Below the pieces are notes generated by a model. The model was not told the DNA's origin. It ran no database searches and saw only the letters and a list, made by a program, of their open reading frames with translations. This document shows, one piece after another, positions 36,572 through 44,920 of a stretch of DNA of 64,000 nucleotides (positions are counted from its first letter, which is position 1; each line of letters begins with the position of its first letter). The stretch covers positions 1 to 64,000 of the forward strand of contig CALHOU010000090.1 in the NCBI GenBank assembly GCA_938035945.1. Direction: 5' to 3'. Made by a program: the position numbers and the translations under genes. The stretch comes from an uncultured Granulosicoccaceae bacterium (GTDB lineage Bacteria > Pseudomonadota > Gammaproteobacteria > Granulosicoccales > Granulosicoccaceae).

Positions 36572-37360
36572 TTATGGATTCTTGAGGTTGTTGCTGGAAA
36601 ACGATTGCTTTGCCTGGTGTGAGAACCAAGGGACTTTCTTAAGCCACAATCGCAATGCTTCCCAATGTATGCCAAGCACCACTTTGGCTGTGAGTAAGGG
36701 AATCGTGAAAAAATATCGCAATAATTTGGTGGTCGTTAACGCGTGTCGCTTTGCCGTATAGCTTGCTGTGAGTAAGTGCCCTTGCTCATCATGTGCTCGT
36801 ATGACAAGCACCTGTCGTTCATCAGGCACGTTCAATCGAAAATCATAGTGCATATCCATGTGTGCAAACGGTGACACAAACAGAGCTTTGCTCGTGGTTT
36901 GGTTTATCCACTCACCCGATAATCGCTCTTCATCGGTAACGGCTAAGGCATAGACGTGACGCTCACCAAAGGTGTTGTGCACTTCATGCAAAATAGCTAT
37001 AAGTTCATCGTTTACATCAAGACAATAAAACAAACTCAAGGGGTTAAACGTGTAACCACAAATTCGGGGGTAACAACTGAGTAGGATTCGATGCGGCTTG
37101 TGCTCGATGCCCGCCGCCGCCAGCTGGCGCTCGACGTAGTCTTCTAGTTTTTCTTTGACAGTGCTGTCTTTTTCGCCAAAATCTTTGTCGTAGAAACTAA
37201 AAAGATTCCAACGATTGCGCGAGAACAACCACAAACGGTTCTGCAGTTCATCGATTTCATCCAAGGCGAGTAACATAGAGAACACACGATAACGAAGCAC
37301 ATGCACAGCAGGCCTTAACCGCTTGTGATAGACCGTGCCTGCAAACAGAGCCGATTTCAC
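36572..37360 (-). CDS. DUF1365-family protein
   Basis: 262 residues from a GTG at 37360 that overlaps the preceding TGA (GTGA, four bases), with an ATG 26 codons upstream as alternative. DUF1365 marks are 'FAGTVYHKRLRPAVHVLRYRVF' at the start, 'RILLSCYPRICGYTFNPLSLFYC' (about 94-116) and 'LFVSPFAHMDMHYDF'. The biochemical activity is not established to my knowledge. The gene nearly always sits with a Cfa-like methyltransferase and a FAD oxidoreductase, as here, implying work on the same fatty acid modification. The overlap indicates coupled translation. Confidence 0.88.
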   Translation of the reverse strand: MKSALFAGTVYHKRLRPAVHVLRYRVFSMLLALDEIDELQNRLWLFSRNRWNLFSFYDKDFGEKDSTVKEKLEDYVERQLAAAGIEHKPHRILLSCYPRICGYTFNPLSLFYCLDVNDELIAILHEVHNTFGERHVYALAVTDEERLSGEWINQTTSKALFVSPFAHMDMHYDFRLNVPDERQVLVIRAHDEQGHLLTASYTAKRHALTTTKLLRYFFTIPLLTAKVVLGIHWEALRLWLKKVPWFSHQAKQSFSSNNLKNP

Positions 37361-38700
37361 GCGATTGCAACCTGTGCAGGTGCAGGCTTCGCTTGATGGG
37401 TCACGACTATCCGGTCTGATGGATTTTCCAGTTGCCATGGGCGCAAAACACCACCGAGTTGTTCAGCAACAGCAAAACCCGACTGCACTGCATCTTCATG
37501 AAAACCAGAGCCAAAGTAACTACCACAAAACCAAGTGCGAGCATCGCCTTGCAGCTGCCATAAGCGTTGCTGCGCCTGCATGGCTTGGGCATTAAACACA
37601 GGGTGTTCGTAGTCTGTTTCGAAAACAACACAACTGGGCTCGGGGCGAACCGATGGATTCAAGGTCACAAAATAGTTGTTCGACGACTTAAGGTTCTGCA
37701 ATAGATTCATCCAGTAACTAACGCAGACTTTATTGTGCATCGCCTTACTTTCAACATAGTTCCAACTGCACCACGCTCGTTTACGCACAGGCATGAATCT
37801 GGTATCGGTGTGCAAAATGGCACGATTGGACTCATAGGCAAAAGCACTTAATGTTTCTTGTTCAAGAGAACTGGGTGCGTCAAGCATCGCCAAAGCTTGA
37901 TCGGCATGAGCGGCAATAACGACATGATCAGCTTCGACTTGCTCGCCAGAATCAGAACTCACGATCACGCCAGCATCGTGGCGCATGATGTTGGCTGCGG
38001 AAAAATTTGTTTTGATATTGTTAGCACCGATAGCCTGTGCAACTTTATTAACATAGTTTCGGCTGCCACCTGTAACAGTACGCCACTGGGGTCGGTTACG
38101 CAGTTGCAGTAAACCATGATTATCACAAAAACGAATAAAGGATGCCGCCGGGTATGCCAGCATGCTATCGGTTGAAGATGACCATATGGCTGCTGCAAAT
38201 GGCATTAGATGATCATCGAGAAATGCTTTTGAGTAGTTACCGCGCTCAAGAAACTCACCGAGTGATAGATCGGCGTCCTGCGGAATATTCTGGGGTGCTT
38301 CGCGATAAAATCGCACCAGATCTTTAAGCATGGAATAAAAGCGAGGCTGCACAAGCAACGACGGTTGCGCCAACAACCCTAAGGGTGGTCCACCGGCATA
38401 TTCGAAATTTCCGTTGTCTCGCGAAACAGCGAACGACATATTGCTCGGTTCGGTGGCGACGCCCATGTCGTCGAACCAGCGCGTAAGATTGGGATAGCTC
38501 GGCTCATTGTAGACAATGAAGCCGGTGTCGATGTTTGGCGCATCCGCATCGCCTGTGATTTGGGTGTCGGCATGCCCGCCCAGCACAGACGCATGCTCTA
38601 ATAGGGTGACGCGATGCTGCTTTGCCAGCAACCACGCTGCGCTGAGCCCAGCGGCCCCGCTCCCGACTACCGCAATATGCATTTTCTTGAACGAATTCAT
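37357..38700 (-). CDS. FAD-dependent oxidoreductase (amine-oxidase/desaturase-like)
   Basis: 447 residues; the start is the ATG at 38700 or the one six codons later. The dinucleotide-binding motif VVGSGAAGLSAAWLL (about 10-24) and the adjacent 'VTLLEHASVLGGHADT' are those of flavin amine oxidase/phytoene-desaturase-like enzymes. In ChrR-type clusters this protein is linked to oxidation of modified fatty acids (furan fatty acid route in Rhodobacter). First gene of an operon with DUF1365 and cfa, divergent from rpoE. A weak minus-strand match to the regulon promoter lies upstream (TGACCC at 38749, CGCTT after 16 bases). Confidence 0.88.
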   Translation of the reverse strand: MNSFKKMHIAVVGSGAAGLSAAWLLAKQHRVTLLEHASVLGGHADTQITGDADAPNIDTGFIVYNEPSYPNLTRWFDDMGVATEPSNMSFAVSRDNGNFEYAGGPPLGLLAQPSLLVQPRFYSMLKDLVRFYREAPQNIPQDADLSLGEFLERGNYSKAFLDDHLMPFAAAIWSSSTDSMLAYPAASFIRFCDNHGLLQLRNRPQWRTVTGGSRNYVNKVAQAIGANNIKTNFSAANIMRHDAGVIVSSDSGEQVEADHVVIAAHADQALAMLDAPSSLEQETLSAFAYESNRAILHTDTRFMPVRKRAWCSWNYVESKAMHNKVCVSYWMNLLQNLKSSNNYFVTLNPSVRPEPSCVVFETDYEHPVFNAQAMQAQQRLWQLQGDARTWFCGSYFGSGFHEDAVQSGFAVAEQLGGVLRPWQLENPSDRIVVTHQAKPAPAQVAIA

Positions 38701-38768
38701 TGACCTATCTTACACTGTGGAAAAGCGCGGCAAAACACCACGTGGGTCACATTCGGCCCAATCCGGTA

Positions 38769-38795
38769 TGATCCATATACGCTATTAACACGTAA
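38769..38795 (+). promoter_or_regulatory. Probable autoregulated RpoE promoter
   Basis: TGATCC (38769-38774), 16 bases, CGTAA (38791-38795), 18 bases before the sigma factor ATG. It matches the pattern at 33008 and 35277. Autoregulation is usual for ECF sigma factors. Confidence 0.75.
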
Positions 38796-38812
38796 CCGGA
38801 TTCAAATAACCC

Positions 38813-39418
38813 ATGGATGCGCAGTTGCTCCAAACAGCAAAATCCCTAGACCCAGCCGCTCAGGCGCTAACACAGCGCATGCGCGACAATTTAGTGGCCA
38901 TTGGCAAGCACCGCGATGAGAATGCATTTCAGGATTTTTACGCGCATTTTTCAGGACGGATCAAGTCGTTTCTGATGGGAAAAGGCATGCAGGAATCTGT
39001 GGCAGAGGAGCTGTCGCAAGAGATCATGCTTATCGTTTGGCGTCGTGCGGAAAGTTACGACCCAGACAAAGCCGCGCCCAGTACCTGGCTGTTTACGATA
39101 GCCAGAAACAGACGCACAGATTATTTGCGTGGTAATTCGCGCATTGAAGTTGAGTTGGATGACGAGATGTTGGAAGTGGACAGCTCAGAGCCAACTCAGG
39201 ATGAACAAGTTGGATTGTCGCAGCAAGCGCAAGTGCTGGAAATGGCCATGAATAAATTGCCGCAAGAACAAAGACAGGTATTGCATTTGTCTTACTTCCG
39301 CGGTCAATCGCATGGCGCAATTGCAAAGTGGCTGGACCTTCCAATTGGCACGGTGAAATCCCGCATCCGTCTGGCCATGCAATCAATACGATCGGAAATA
39401 AAGTCCGAGGAGATTTAA
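38813..39418 (+). CDS. rpoE: ECF sigma factor of the RpoE-ChrR type
   Basis: A 201-residue RNA polymerase sigma factor. Region 2 is 'FQDFYAHFSGRIKSFLMGKG...AEELSQEIMLIVWRRAESYDP' with -10-binding 'STWLFTIARNRRTDYLR'; region 4 is 'LPQEQRQVLHLSYFRGQSHGAIAKWLDLPIGTVKSR' (about 148-183). The sequence resembles the ECF11 group partnered with ChrR. It would direct transcription of the surrounding lipid-modification genes on singlet oxygen or similar photo-oxidative stress. Its TAA overlaps the ATG of chrR by one base. Confidence 0.92.
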   Translation: MDAQLLQTAKSLDPAAQALTQRMRDNLVAIGKHRDENAFQDFYAHFSGRIKSFLMGKGMQESVAEELSQEIMLIVWRRAESYDPDKAAPSTWLFTIARNRRTDYLRGNSRIEVELDDEMLEVDSSEPTQDEQVGLSQQAQVLEMAMNKLPQEQRQVLHLSYFRGQSHGAIAKWLDLPIGTVKSRIRLAMQSIRSEIKSEEI

Positions 39419-40074
39419 TGAACACCTTGTCTCATCATCTAACCGATGAAACTTTACAAGACTACAGCGCAGGTGTACTCAATGCACCGATGGAAACATT
39501 GATAGCGTGTCACTTAACACTCTGCCCTAGTTGCCGCCAACGGTCGCAATTGGCCGACGCTATTGGTGGCTTAAGCTTAGGTGATGAGGATGCGGTGGCG
39601 ATGAAAGCTAGCGCCAGCGATATTTTGTCACTCGACAAAACGACGGCTCAAATAGATACCACGCCACCACCGATCGAAATGCAATTGCAAGGTGTACCAA
39701 AACCACTAGCGCGTTTGTTGCCCGGCCCCATGACCGAATTGCCATGGAAATCGTTTGGTCCCGGCATGAAGCAATTTAATCTTGGCTCCCAACCCCGAAA
39801 AGAAGGCGCGTTTAAATTGCTCTCGCTCGACCCGGGTTCACGCATGAGTAAGCACACACACCAGCATCGAGAGTTAACGTTTATCGTTAGCGGTTCTTAT
39901 TCAGATGAGTTAGGGCAATTTAAAGCTGGTGACATAGCGGATCTATCAGCTGATCACCACCATCGGCCTCATGTCGATTCGGATGTGCCATGCATATCTT
40001 TAATAGCAACCGATGCACCGGTAATTTTTGATGGACTGTTTGGAAAAATGGTACAACCGTTTGTTGGTATTTGA
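39418..40074 (+). CDS. chrR: ChrR-type zinc anti-sigma factor with cupin domain
   Basis: 218 residues from the ATG at 39418, overlapping the rpoE stop (TAATG). The N-terminal anti-sigma domain has the zinc ligands His6/7, His32, Cys36 and Cys39 (CHLTLCPSC). The C-terminal cupin domain carries the metal-binding set 'HTHQHRELTFIVSGSYSDE' and 'HHHRPHVDSD'. ChrR holds RpoE inactive and is degraded when singlet oxygen or organic peroxide is sensed through the cupin domain. A bidirectional terminator follows. Confidence 0.92.
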   Translation: MNTLSHHLTDETLQDYSAGVLNAPMETLIACHLTLCPSCRQRSQLADAIGGLSLGDEDAVAMKASASDILSLDKTTAQIDTTPPPIEMQLQGVPKPLARLLPGPMTELPWKSFGPGMKQFNLGSQPRKEGAFKLLSLDPGSRMSKHTHQHRELTFIVSGSYSDELGQFKAGDIADLSADHHHRPHVDSDVPCISLIATDAPVIFDGLFGKMVQPFVGI

Positions 40075-40104
40075 TCACCAACAACTTAAACTAACTGATG
40101 AACG

Positions 40105-40132
40105 AAAAATGGCGCTGTAAAGCGCCATTTTT
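40105..40132. terminator. Bidirectional rho-independent terminator
   Basis: AAAAATGGCGCT (40105-40116), loop GTAA, AGCGCCATTTTT (40121-40132): a perfect 12-bp stem between converging chrR and rfbB. Confidence 0.93.
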
Positions 40133-40154
40133 ATTTAGCATGTTGGTAGAACTT

Positions 40155-41252
40155 CTAGCCAGCTTTTGACAACTCTTCCGCTCGGTAACTCCCATCGAGC
40201 ACCGCTTGCCACCAATCACTGTTTTCCAAATACCAATCCAAGGTTTTTTCAATCCCGACTTCAAATGTCACTTTAGGCTCGTAACCCAATTCAGACTGGA
40301 TTTTATGCGTATCAATCGCGTACCGAAAATCATGACCGGCTCTGTCGGTCACATACGTAATCAATGAGTTCGATGCTTCGCCTTGCGATGCCGGGCACTC
40401 TGGGTACGTATTGCGCAAGTCCTGACTAGTTTCGAAACGTTTATCGATCAGTGAACAAATCAAATTAACAATGTCGATATTTGTCCATTCATTGCAACCA
40501 CCAATGTTATAGGTTTCACCGACACGACCTTTTTGCAGAACCAAGTCGATACCCAAGGCATGGTCTTCAACATACAACCAATCGCGGATATTTTTTCCAT
40601 CACCGTAAATCGGTAAAGCCTTACCATAAAGCACATTCAATATAACCAGCGGAATCAGTTTTTCAGGAAAATGATACGGACCATAGTTGTTAGAGCAATT
40701 GCTGGTAGTCACTTGCATACCGTAGGTATGATGGTAAGAGCGCACTAGAAAATCAGACGATGCTTTACTGGCCGAGTAGGGTGAATTAGGCGCATAGGCC
40801 GTCTCTTCAGTAAATGCTGGGTCTTGCATGGACAGCGTGCCATAGACTTCATCTGTTGATACATGATGAAAACGATGATCTTCCGGAGCCTGTTCTTCAA
40901 TTTGCCATACTTGCCGTGCCGCTTTTAGCAGGCTGTAGGTACCCATGATATTTGCTTCAATAAACGCATCCGGCCCAGTAATAGAGCGATCGACATGACT
41001 CTCTGCGGCGAAGTGCACGATGGTATTGATTTTATGATCGCGCAACAACTGCTTCATGTAGTCCGTATCGTTAATGTCAGCGTGCATAAGCTGACACTGA
41101 TCATCTAACACCCCGTCTAAGTTATGTCGATTACCGGCATACGTTAACGCATCAACCACAATAATTTTGTCATCTGGATGTTGCTCGCGAACGTAGCGAA
41201 CAAAGTTTGCCCCGATAAAACCCGCGGCGCCTGTTACCAGCATGCTTCTCAT
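40155..41252 (-). CDS. rfbB: dTDP-glucose 4,6-dehydratase
   Basis: A 365-residue extended SDR enzyme that converts dTDP-glucose to dTDP-4-keto-6-deoxyglucose, the second step of dTDP-rhamnose synthesis. NAD-binding motif TGAAGFIGANF (7-17), 'HFAAESHVDRSI', catalytic YSASK and 'HVSTDEVYG' are all present. Length is normal. Its start overlaps the rfbD stop by four bases (ATGA). Likely supplies rhamnose for surface polysaccharide. Confidence 0.95.
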   Translation of the reverse strand: MRSMLVTGAAGFIGANFVRYVREQHPDDKIIVVDALTYAGNRHNLDGVLDDQCQLMHADINDTDYMKQLLRDHKINTIVHFAAESHVDRSITGPDAFIEANIMGTYSLLKAARQVWQIEEQAPEDHRFHHVSTDEVYGTLSMQDPAFTEETAYAPNSPYSASKASSDFLVRSYHHTYGMQVTTSNCSNNYGPYHFPEKLIPLVILNVLYGKALPIYGDGKNIRDWLYVEDHALGIDLVLQKGRVGETYNIGGCNEWTNIDIVNLICSLIDKRFETSQDLRNTYPECPASQGEASNSLITYVTDRAGHDFRYAIDTHKIQSELGYEPKVTFEVGIEKTLDWYLENSDWWQAVLDGSYRAEELSKAG

Positions 41253-42109
41253 GTTAATTCTCTCATCATGTTACGCAGCTCTACGCGCCAATGCGCAGCC
41301 TGCAAGTCTAAAGTGTCCCAGGTACTGGTGAGCTCCAATACGCTGTAGTTTGGTCGTGCCGCAGGCGTCGGGTACTGATCCGTTCGCAGCGGTTTTACAA
41401 TGGCTTGCTTGTCCAATAAACCTAAAGCTACGCCCTCTTCCATTATGGCTTGAGCAAAGTCGTACCAACTTGCAGCACCAGCATCGGTCCAATGCATCAC
41501 GCCAGTGGCCTTAATATCAGCTGCGCGCCACATCGCCTGTGCTAAAGAATTGGCCCACGTAGGTGACCCGATCTGATCAGCAATCACACCCACTTCGCCA
41601 CGATCGGCCATTAGGCGAAGCATGGTTTTTACAAAGTTGTTGCCGTGCGATGAATAAACCCAAGCCGTTCGAAATACAGCCGCGTTGTTTGGCAGAATGG
41701 CAAATAATTGTTGTTCGCCAGCTAGCTTACTTTTACCGTACACGCTCACAGGCTCTGCCGGAGCATCTGTCTTAATCGGACTCGCTGAGCATTCTCCAAA
41801 AACAAAATCGGTTGATACATGTATAACATGCGCACCGTGATTTTTTGCAGCATTGGCTATGTGTGCGACACCATGCTCGTTAACGGCATAGGCAGCATCG
41901 ATATCGTCTTCGGCTTTATCCACAGCGGTATAGGCAGCAGCATTGATGACCACGTCTGGCTTACACTGATCCATGCACTGGGCAACGGCCTCAGCATCGG
42001 TGATGTCTAATCTGGGTTGTGCCGAATGGATCGACACACCACTGGGCTTGCTACGCTGCAGCTCCCAATACAATTGCCCTCTTTCACTGCCTGTTAACAG
42101 TACTTGCAT
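41249..42109 (-). CDS. rfbD: dTDP-4-dehydrorhamnose reductase
   Basis: 286 residues from the ATG at 42109, which gives the usual MxVLLTG start; a longer frame starts at 42127. It reduces dTDP-4-keto-rhamnose to dTDP-L-rhamnose with NAD(P)H. 'VINAAAYTAVDKAE', 'VHVSTDFVFG' and the catalytic 'YGKSKLAGE' are present. The nucleotide-binding motif is unusual: where TGxxGQLG is expected it reads TGSERGQLYWEL, so the third Gly is Tyr. The gene overlaps rfbB by four bases and is 214 bases downstream of rfbC. Confidence 0.92.
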   Translation of the reverse strand: MQVLLTGSERGQLYWELQRSKPSGVSIHSAQPRLDITDAEAVAQCMDQCKPDVVINAAAYTAVDKAEDDIDAAYAVNEHGVAHIANAAKNHGAHVIHVSTDFVFGECSASPIKTDAPAEPVSVYGKSKLAGEQQLFAILPNNAAVFRTAWVYSSHGNNFVKTMLRLMADRGEVGVIADQIGSPTWANSLAQAMWRAADIKATGVMHWTDAGAASWYDFAQAIMEEGVALGLLDKQAIVKPLRTDQYPTPAARPNYSVLELTSTWDTLDLQAAHWRVELRNMMRELT

Positions 42110-42323
42110 AGCTAAATCAATTATCAAATGGCCGGTTACTTCGGACTGCAGTCAAATAATAGTAGGTCGTCGAAGCGGTGCTGGTATTACTGGTAGAGGT
42201 GCAGGAAACGAGCCGAATCCACGAGCTTAAGAGCTCAATTGAAGCCAGAAAGGCCACAATTCGTCATTTATTTGGCAATTATCGGCTTGTCGAACCGGCT
42301 ACTGTGTGTCGCGGATGCTCTGG

Positions 42324-42872
42324 CTAGTCAAACACGTCCGCATCAGACAAACCGATCGCCGCTTCATCTTTGGCAGCCAATTGCGTTTCCACACCATCGA
42401 CCAAGGGCCAATCAATACCGACAGTAGGGTCATTCCACAACAAACTACGCTCGTAGTCTGGCGCATAGATGTCGGAGCACTTGTACTGAAAATCCGCCGT
42501 CTCCGACATCACGTAAAAACCGTGTGCGAAACCGGGTGGAATCCATAGTTGTCGCTTGTTTTCCGCCGAAAGAACCATACCCACCCATTGCCCAAACTGC
42601 GATGAGGATTTCCTCATATCAACGGCTACATCAAACACCTCACCAGCGGTGCAACGTACCAACTTACCTTGTGGATGCTTGATCTGATAGTGCATGCCAC
42701 GCAATACGCCCTGCGCTGAACGACTGTGATTATCCTGCACAAAGCTGATATCAAGCCCAGCGTTTTTAAACGCCGCTTCGCTCCATGTCTCCAGGAAGAA
42801 ACCACGGTCGTCGCCAAACACATTGGGTTCGATTAGTTTGACGTCATCCAGCTTGGTATCGACTACTTTCAT
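42324..42872 (-). CDS. rfbC: dTDP-4-dehydrorhamnose 3,5-epimerase
   Basis: A 182-residue cupin-fold epimerase, normal length, acting between RfbB and RfbD. 'FGDDRGFFLETW', 'FVQDNHSRSAQGVLRGMHYQ' (catalytic His) and 'WIPPGFAHGFYVMSE' are signature blocks, with the conserved Tyr in 'YKCSDIYAP'. It is first in the rfbC-rfbD-rfbB order. The expected rfbA (glucose-1-phosphate thymidylyltransferase) is missing: the 214 bases between rfbC and rfbD hold no gene. Confidence 0.94.
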   Translation of the reverse strand: MKVVDTKLDDVKLIEPNVFGDDRGFFLETWSEAAFKNAGLDISFVQDNHSRSAQGVLRGMHYQIKHPQGKLVRCTAGEVFDVAVDMRKSSSQFGQWVGMVLSAENKRQLWIPPGFAHGFYVMSETADFQYKCSDIYAPDYERSLLWNDPTVGIDWPLVDGVETQLAAKDEAAIGLSDADVFD

Positions 42873-42931
42873 GGCAGAAATTCGAAAATCAAAAGGCTAA
42901 GAATAGAACATCAAGCACAGTCTGTTCCAAG

Positions 42932-43396
42932 CTACGCTCCAGCCATGGCCATTATTATTTTCCACTCCTTTGCACTCACGGGCATAATCGAGAGGCGATT
43001 GCCCTTTTTTAAAAGCGTCATGCTTTCGAGCTTTTTATTTTGCTTTAATGCATCCAAGCTGACTATAGATTTGAACTTCTTTTTGTATTTCACATCGACC
43101 ATGCACCAACGGGGATTATCCTTGGTAGCCTTGGGGTCGAAGTATTTTGATTTTTTATCCAACGCGGTGAAATCATCATAGGCTTCCTTCACCACTTCGC
43201 AGGTACCAACAATACCGGGTACTGCACAACTGGAATGATAAAAAAACGCCATATCACCTTTTTTCATATCGTCGCGCATCATATTGCGTGCTTGGTAATT
43301 ACGAATACCATCCCAGTGATCTTTTTTACCTGGCATGGCGCGAAGATCATCAATGCTAAACGCATCAGGTTCAGACTTTAGCAACCAATAGTTCAC
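42932..43396 (-). CDS. EVE domain protein
   Basis: A 154-residue protein of the PUA-like EVE family (thymocyte nuclear protein 1 type). Typical features are the N-terminal 'YWLLKSEPDAFSIDDL', 'HWDGIRNYQARNMMRDDMKKGD' and 'AFFYHSSC'. EVE domains bind modified bases in DNA or RNA; in some bacteria they accompany restriction or RNA-modification systems, but no such genes are adjacent here. Probably monocistronic. Confidence 0.9.
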   Translation of the reverse strand: MNYWLLKSEPDAFSIDDLRAMPGKKDHWDGIRNYQARNMMRDDMKKGDMAFFYHSSCAVPGIVGTCEVVKEAYDDFTALDKKSKYFDPKATKDNPRWCMVDVKYKKKFKSIVSLDALKQNKKLESMTLLKKGNRLSIMPVSAKEWKIIMAMAGA

Positions 43397-43470
43397 GGCT
43401 TGTCCCTATCTAAAAATTGAAGGCGAATATTGAGAATTATAGGCAATACTTGTAGGCAAAAAAGGGCATA

Positions 43471-43499
43471 AAAAAGGGCACGACCAGCGCACCCTTTTT
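43471..43499. terminator. Probable terminator between Gly-rich and EVE genes
   Basis: AAAAAGGG (43471-43478) pairs with CCCTTTTT (43492-43499) across a 13-base loop. On the minus strand it follows the Gly-rich gene. Two more small stems lie between it and that gene: GCGGGA/TCCCGC (43505-43521) and CGGCAA/TTGCCG (43526-43539). Confidence 0.6.
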
Positions 43500-43550
43500 T
43501 GGTTGCGGGATTAGTTCCCGCTGTATCGGCAAACTTGCCGTGCTAATGCA

Positions 43551-43853
43551 CTACCCGCCGATCATACCAGCGATTGCTGAAACAATACCACCAGCGCCCG
43601 CACCCGCACCTAAACCACCCAGTAGTTGGCCGATGTTTAACTTACCACCGGCAGCTGCAGCACCTGCCGCCGCAGCATCACCGCCACGCCCCATCATGCT
43701 GCCCACTGCACCACCGCCAAGTAGACCACCGATTGGACCAGCAAGCTGACCAAGCATACCGCTTGCGCCACCGCCCATTAAACTTTGAACTAGCTCGCCG
43801 CCCAGAAAACCGCCGCCGCCACCAAGTAATGCTGAAATAATAGTACCTAACAT
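43551..43853 (-). CDS. Small Gly/Ala-rich hydrophobic protein
   Basis: 100 residues from the ATG at 43853, preceded by a GAGGAT ribosome-binding site; a longer frame to 43952 lacks one. The product is almost entirely Gly, Ala, Leu, Met and Ile, with dense GxxxG-like spacing ('MLGTIISALLGGGGGFLGG', 'LAGPIGGLLGGGAVGSMMG', 'GIVSAIAGMIGG'). This suits a membrane-inserting or self-assembling peptide. I do not recognise a family; holin-like, microcin-like or structural roles are all open. No immunity or export genes are adjacent. Confidence 0.6.
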   Translation of the reverse strand: MLGTIISALLGGGGGFLGGELVQSLMGGGASGMLGQLAGPIGGLLGGGAVGSMMGRGGDAAAAGAAAAGGKLNIGQLLGGLGAGAGAGGIVSAIAGMIGG

Positions 43854-44204
43854 ATCGAGTATCCTCGTAAAAAACTTAACTTCAACCTTCAGCATGCAGG
43901 GACATAATTGCAAACAACACATATGCAACAAGTCGAACGGAGTACAACACATGCATCAGGCTTAGCGATTTGGTTGTGTCCCTCGCCACTCCTGCGAACA
44001 TGATAAGCGCTAATGATTATTAAACAATACGTGTTACTGCGTTAAAGAAAGTTAATTGCGCTAAAACGCTATTATTAGTGCAATATAGTGAATTAAAACG
44101 CCGATATGTCATGGTTGTTTACAAATATACGCACATAAAAATGCGAACTAAAATTACTTAATTTAAATTTTTAACGTCACCTAATTGACATCGCACTCAT
44201 CAAC
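43854..44204. other. Gene-free 351-bp AT-rich region
   Basis: No supported gene. It holds the promoter regions of the diverging Gly-rich and Fe-S genes. AGGGACATAA (43898-43907) and TTGTGTCCCT (43974-43983) form a 10-base inverted repeat with one mismatch and a wide spacing. The right half is clearly more AT-rich than the neighbouring genes. Confidence 0.55.
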
Positions 44205-44918
44205 ATGCAATCAATCGAAATAAACAACGCGCTCGAGCAATACGGATTGTTATGCCACACTTTTTTTTATAACGATTTACCTGCGCATATCCAACAAACG
44301 CTCAGCAACGATCGCCGCATCCATTACGCAGACAGTTATCTAAGTTTGCTGGCGAACGCAGGCCCTGTTTTTTGGGCACGGTTAAAGGCAGGAGAGTTTG
44401 CAACCGATGCCGTTGATCGGTTTAGCGAATCCATTGCAATGGAATTAGTCGAATGCGCAAACCTATCCCAACATGCAAAAATTCTCTACCCTGGCGATGG
44501 ACCCGCGCCACTGATACAACTCGGGGAGCTTGCCCAATGGAGCACACCATCACCACTTGGCTTAGGCTTGCATAAAAAATACGGACCGTGGTTGGCCTAT
44601 CGTGCGCTGATAAAAACATCGGCGCCACTCACTGAAGTGCAAGCAATAACAAAGCGTAACGAAATAGTGTCGCCTTGCTTATCTTGCGAAACAACGCCGT
44701 GTGTCAAGCAATGCCCAGCACAAGCTGTATCGTTAGACCGGTCATTTAATATTGATAAGTGTGCAACGCACCGTATGCTTGAACACAGCGCATGCAAAGA
44801 ACAATGTCATGCACGCAATGCGTGCCCGGTTGGCAAGGAATTTATTTACTCTAAAGAGCAACGCGCGTATCACATGACACACGCGTTAGAGGCCTTGGTG
44901 CGTTGGGCGGCTAAATAA
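44205..44918 (+). CDS. 4Fe-4S cluster protein, QueG-like ferredoxin domain
   Basis: A 237-residue soluble protein. The C-terminal part has two clustered Cys groups: CLSCETTPCVKQCP (about 162-175) and, later, CATHRML...CKEQCHARNACPVG, consistent with two 4Fe-4S clusters like the ferredoxin part of epoxyqueuosine reductase. The N-terminal domain ('HYADSYLSLLANAGPVFWARL', 'ILYPGDGPAPLIQLGELAQW') resembles small QueG-like proteins, but the full cobalamin-binding core and HEAT repeats are absent. Electron transfer to an unknown partner is likely. Confidence 0.72.
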   Translation: MQSIEINNALEQYGLLCHTFFYNDLPAHIQQTLSNDRRIHYADSYLSLLANAGPVFWARLKAGEFATDAVDRFSESIAMELVECANLSQHAKILYPGDGPAPLIQLGELAQWSTPSPLGLGLHKKYGPWLAYRALIKTSAPLTEVQAITKRNEIVSPCLSCETTPCVKQCPAQAVSLDRSFNIDKCATHRMLEHSACKEQCHARNACPVGKEFIYSKEQRAYHMTHALEALVRWAAK

Positions 44919-44920
44919 AG

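Noticed and set aside
43540-43840. Pro/Ala-rich and Gln/His-rich plus-strand frames opposite the Gly-rich gene
   Set aside because: They result from reading Gly/Ala codons backwards; only the minus-strand frame has a ribosome-binding site.
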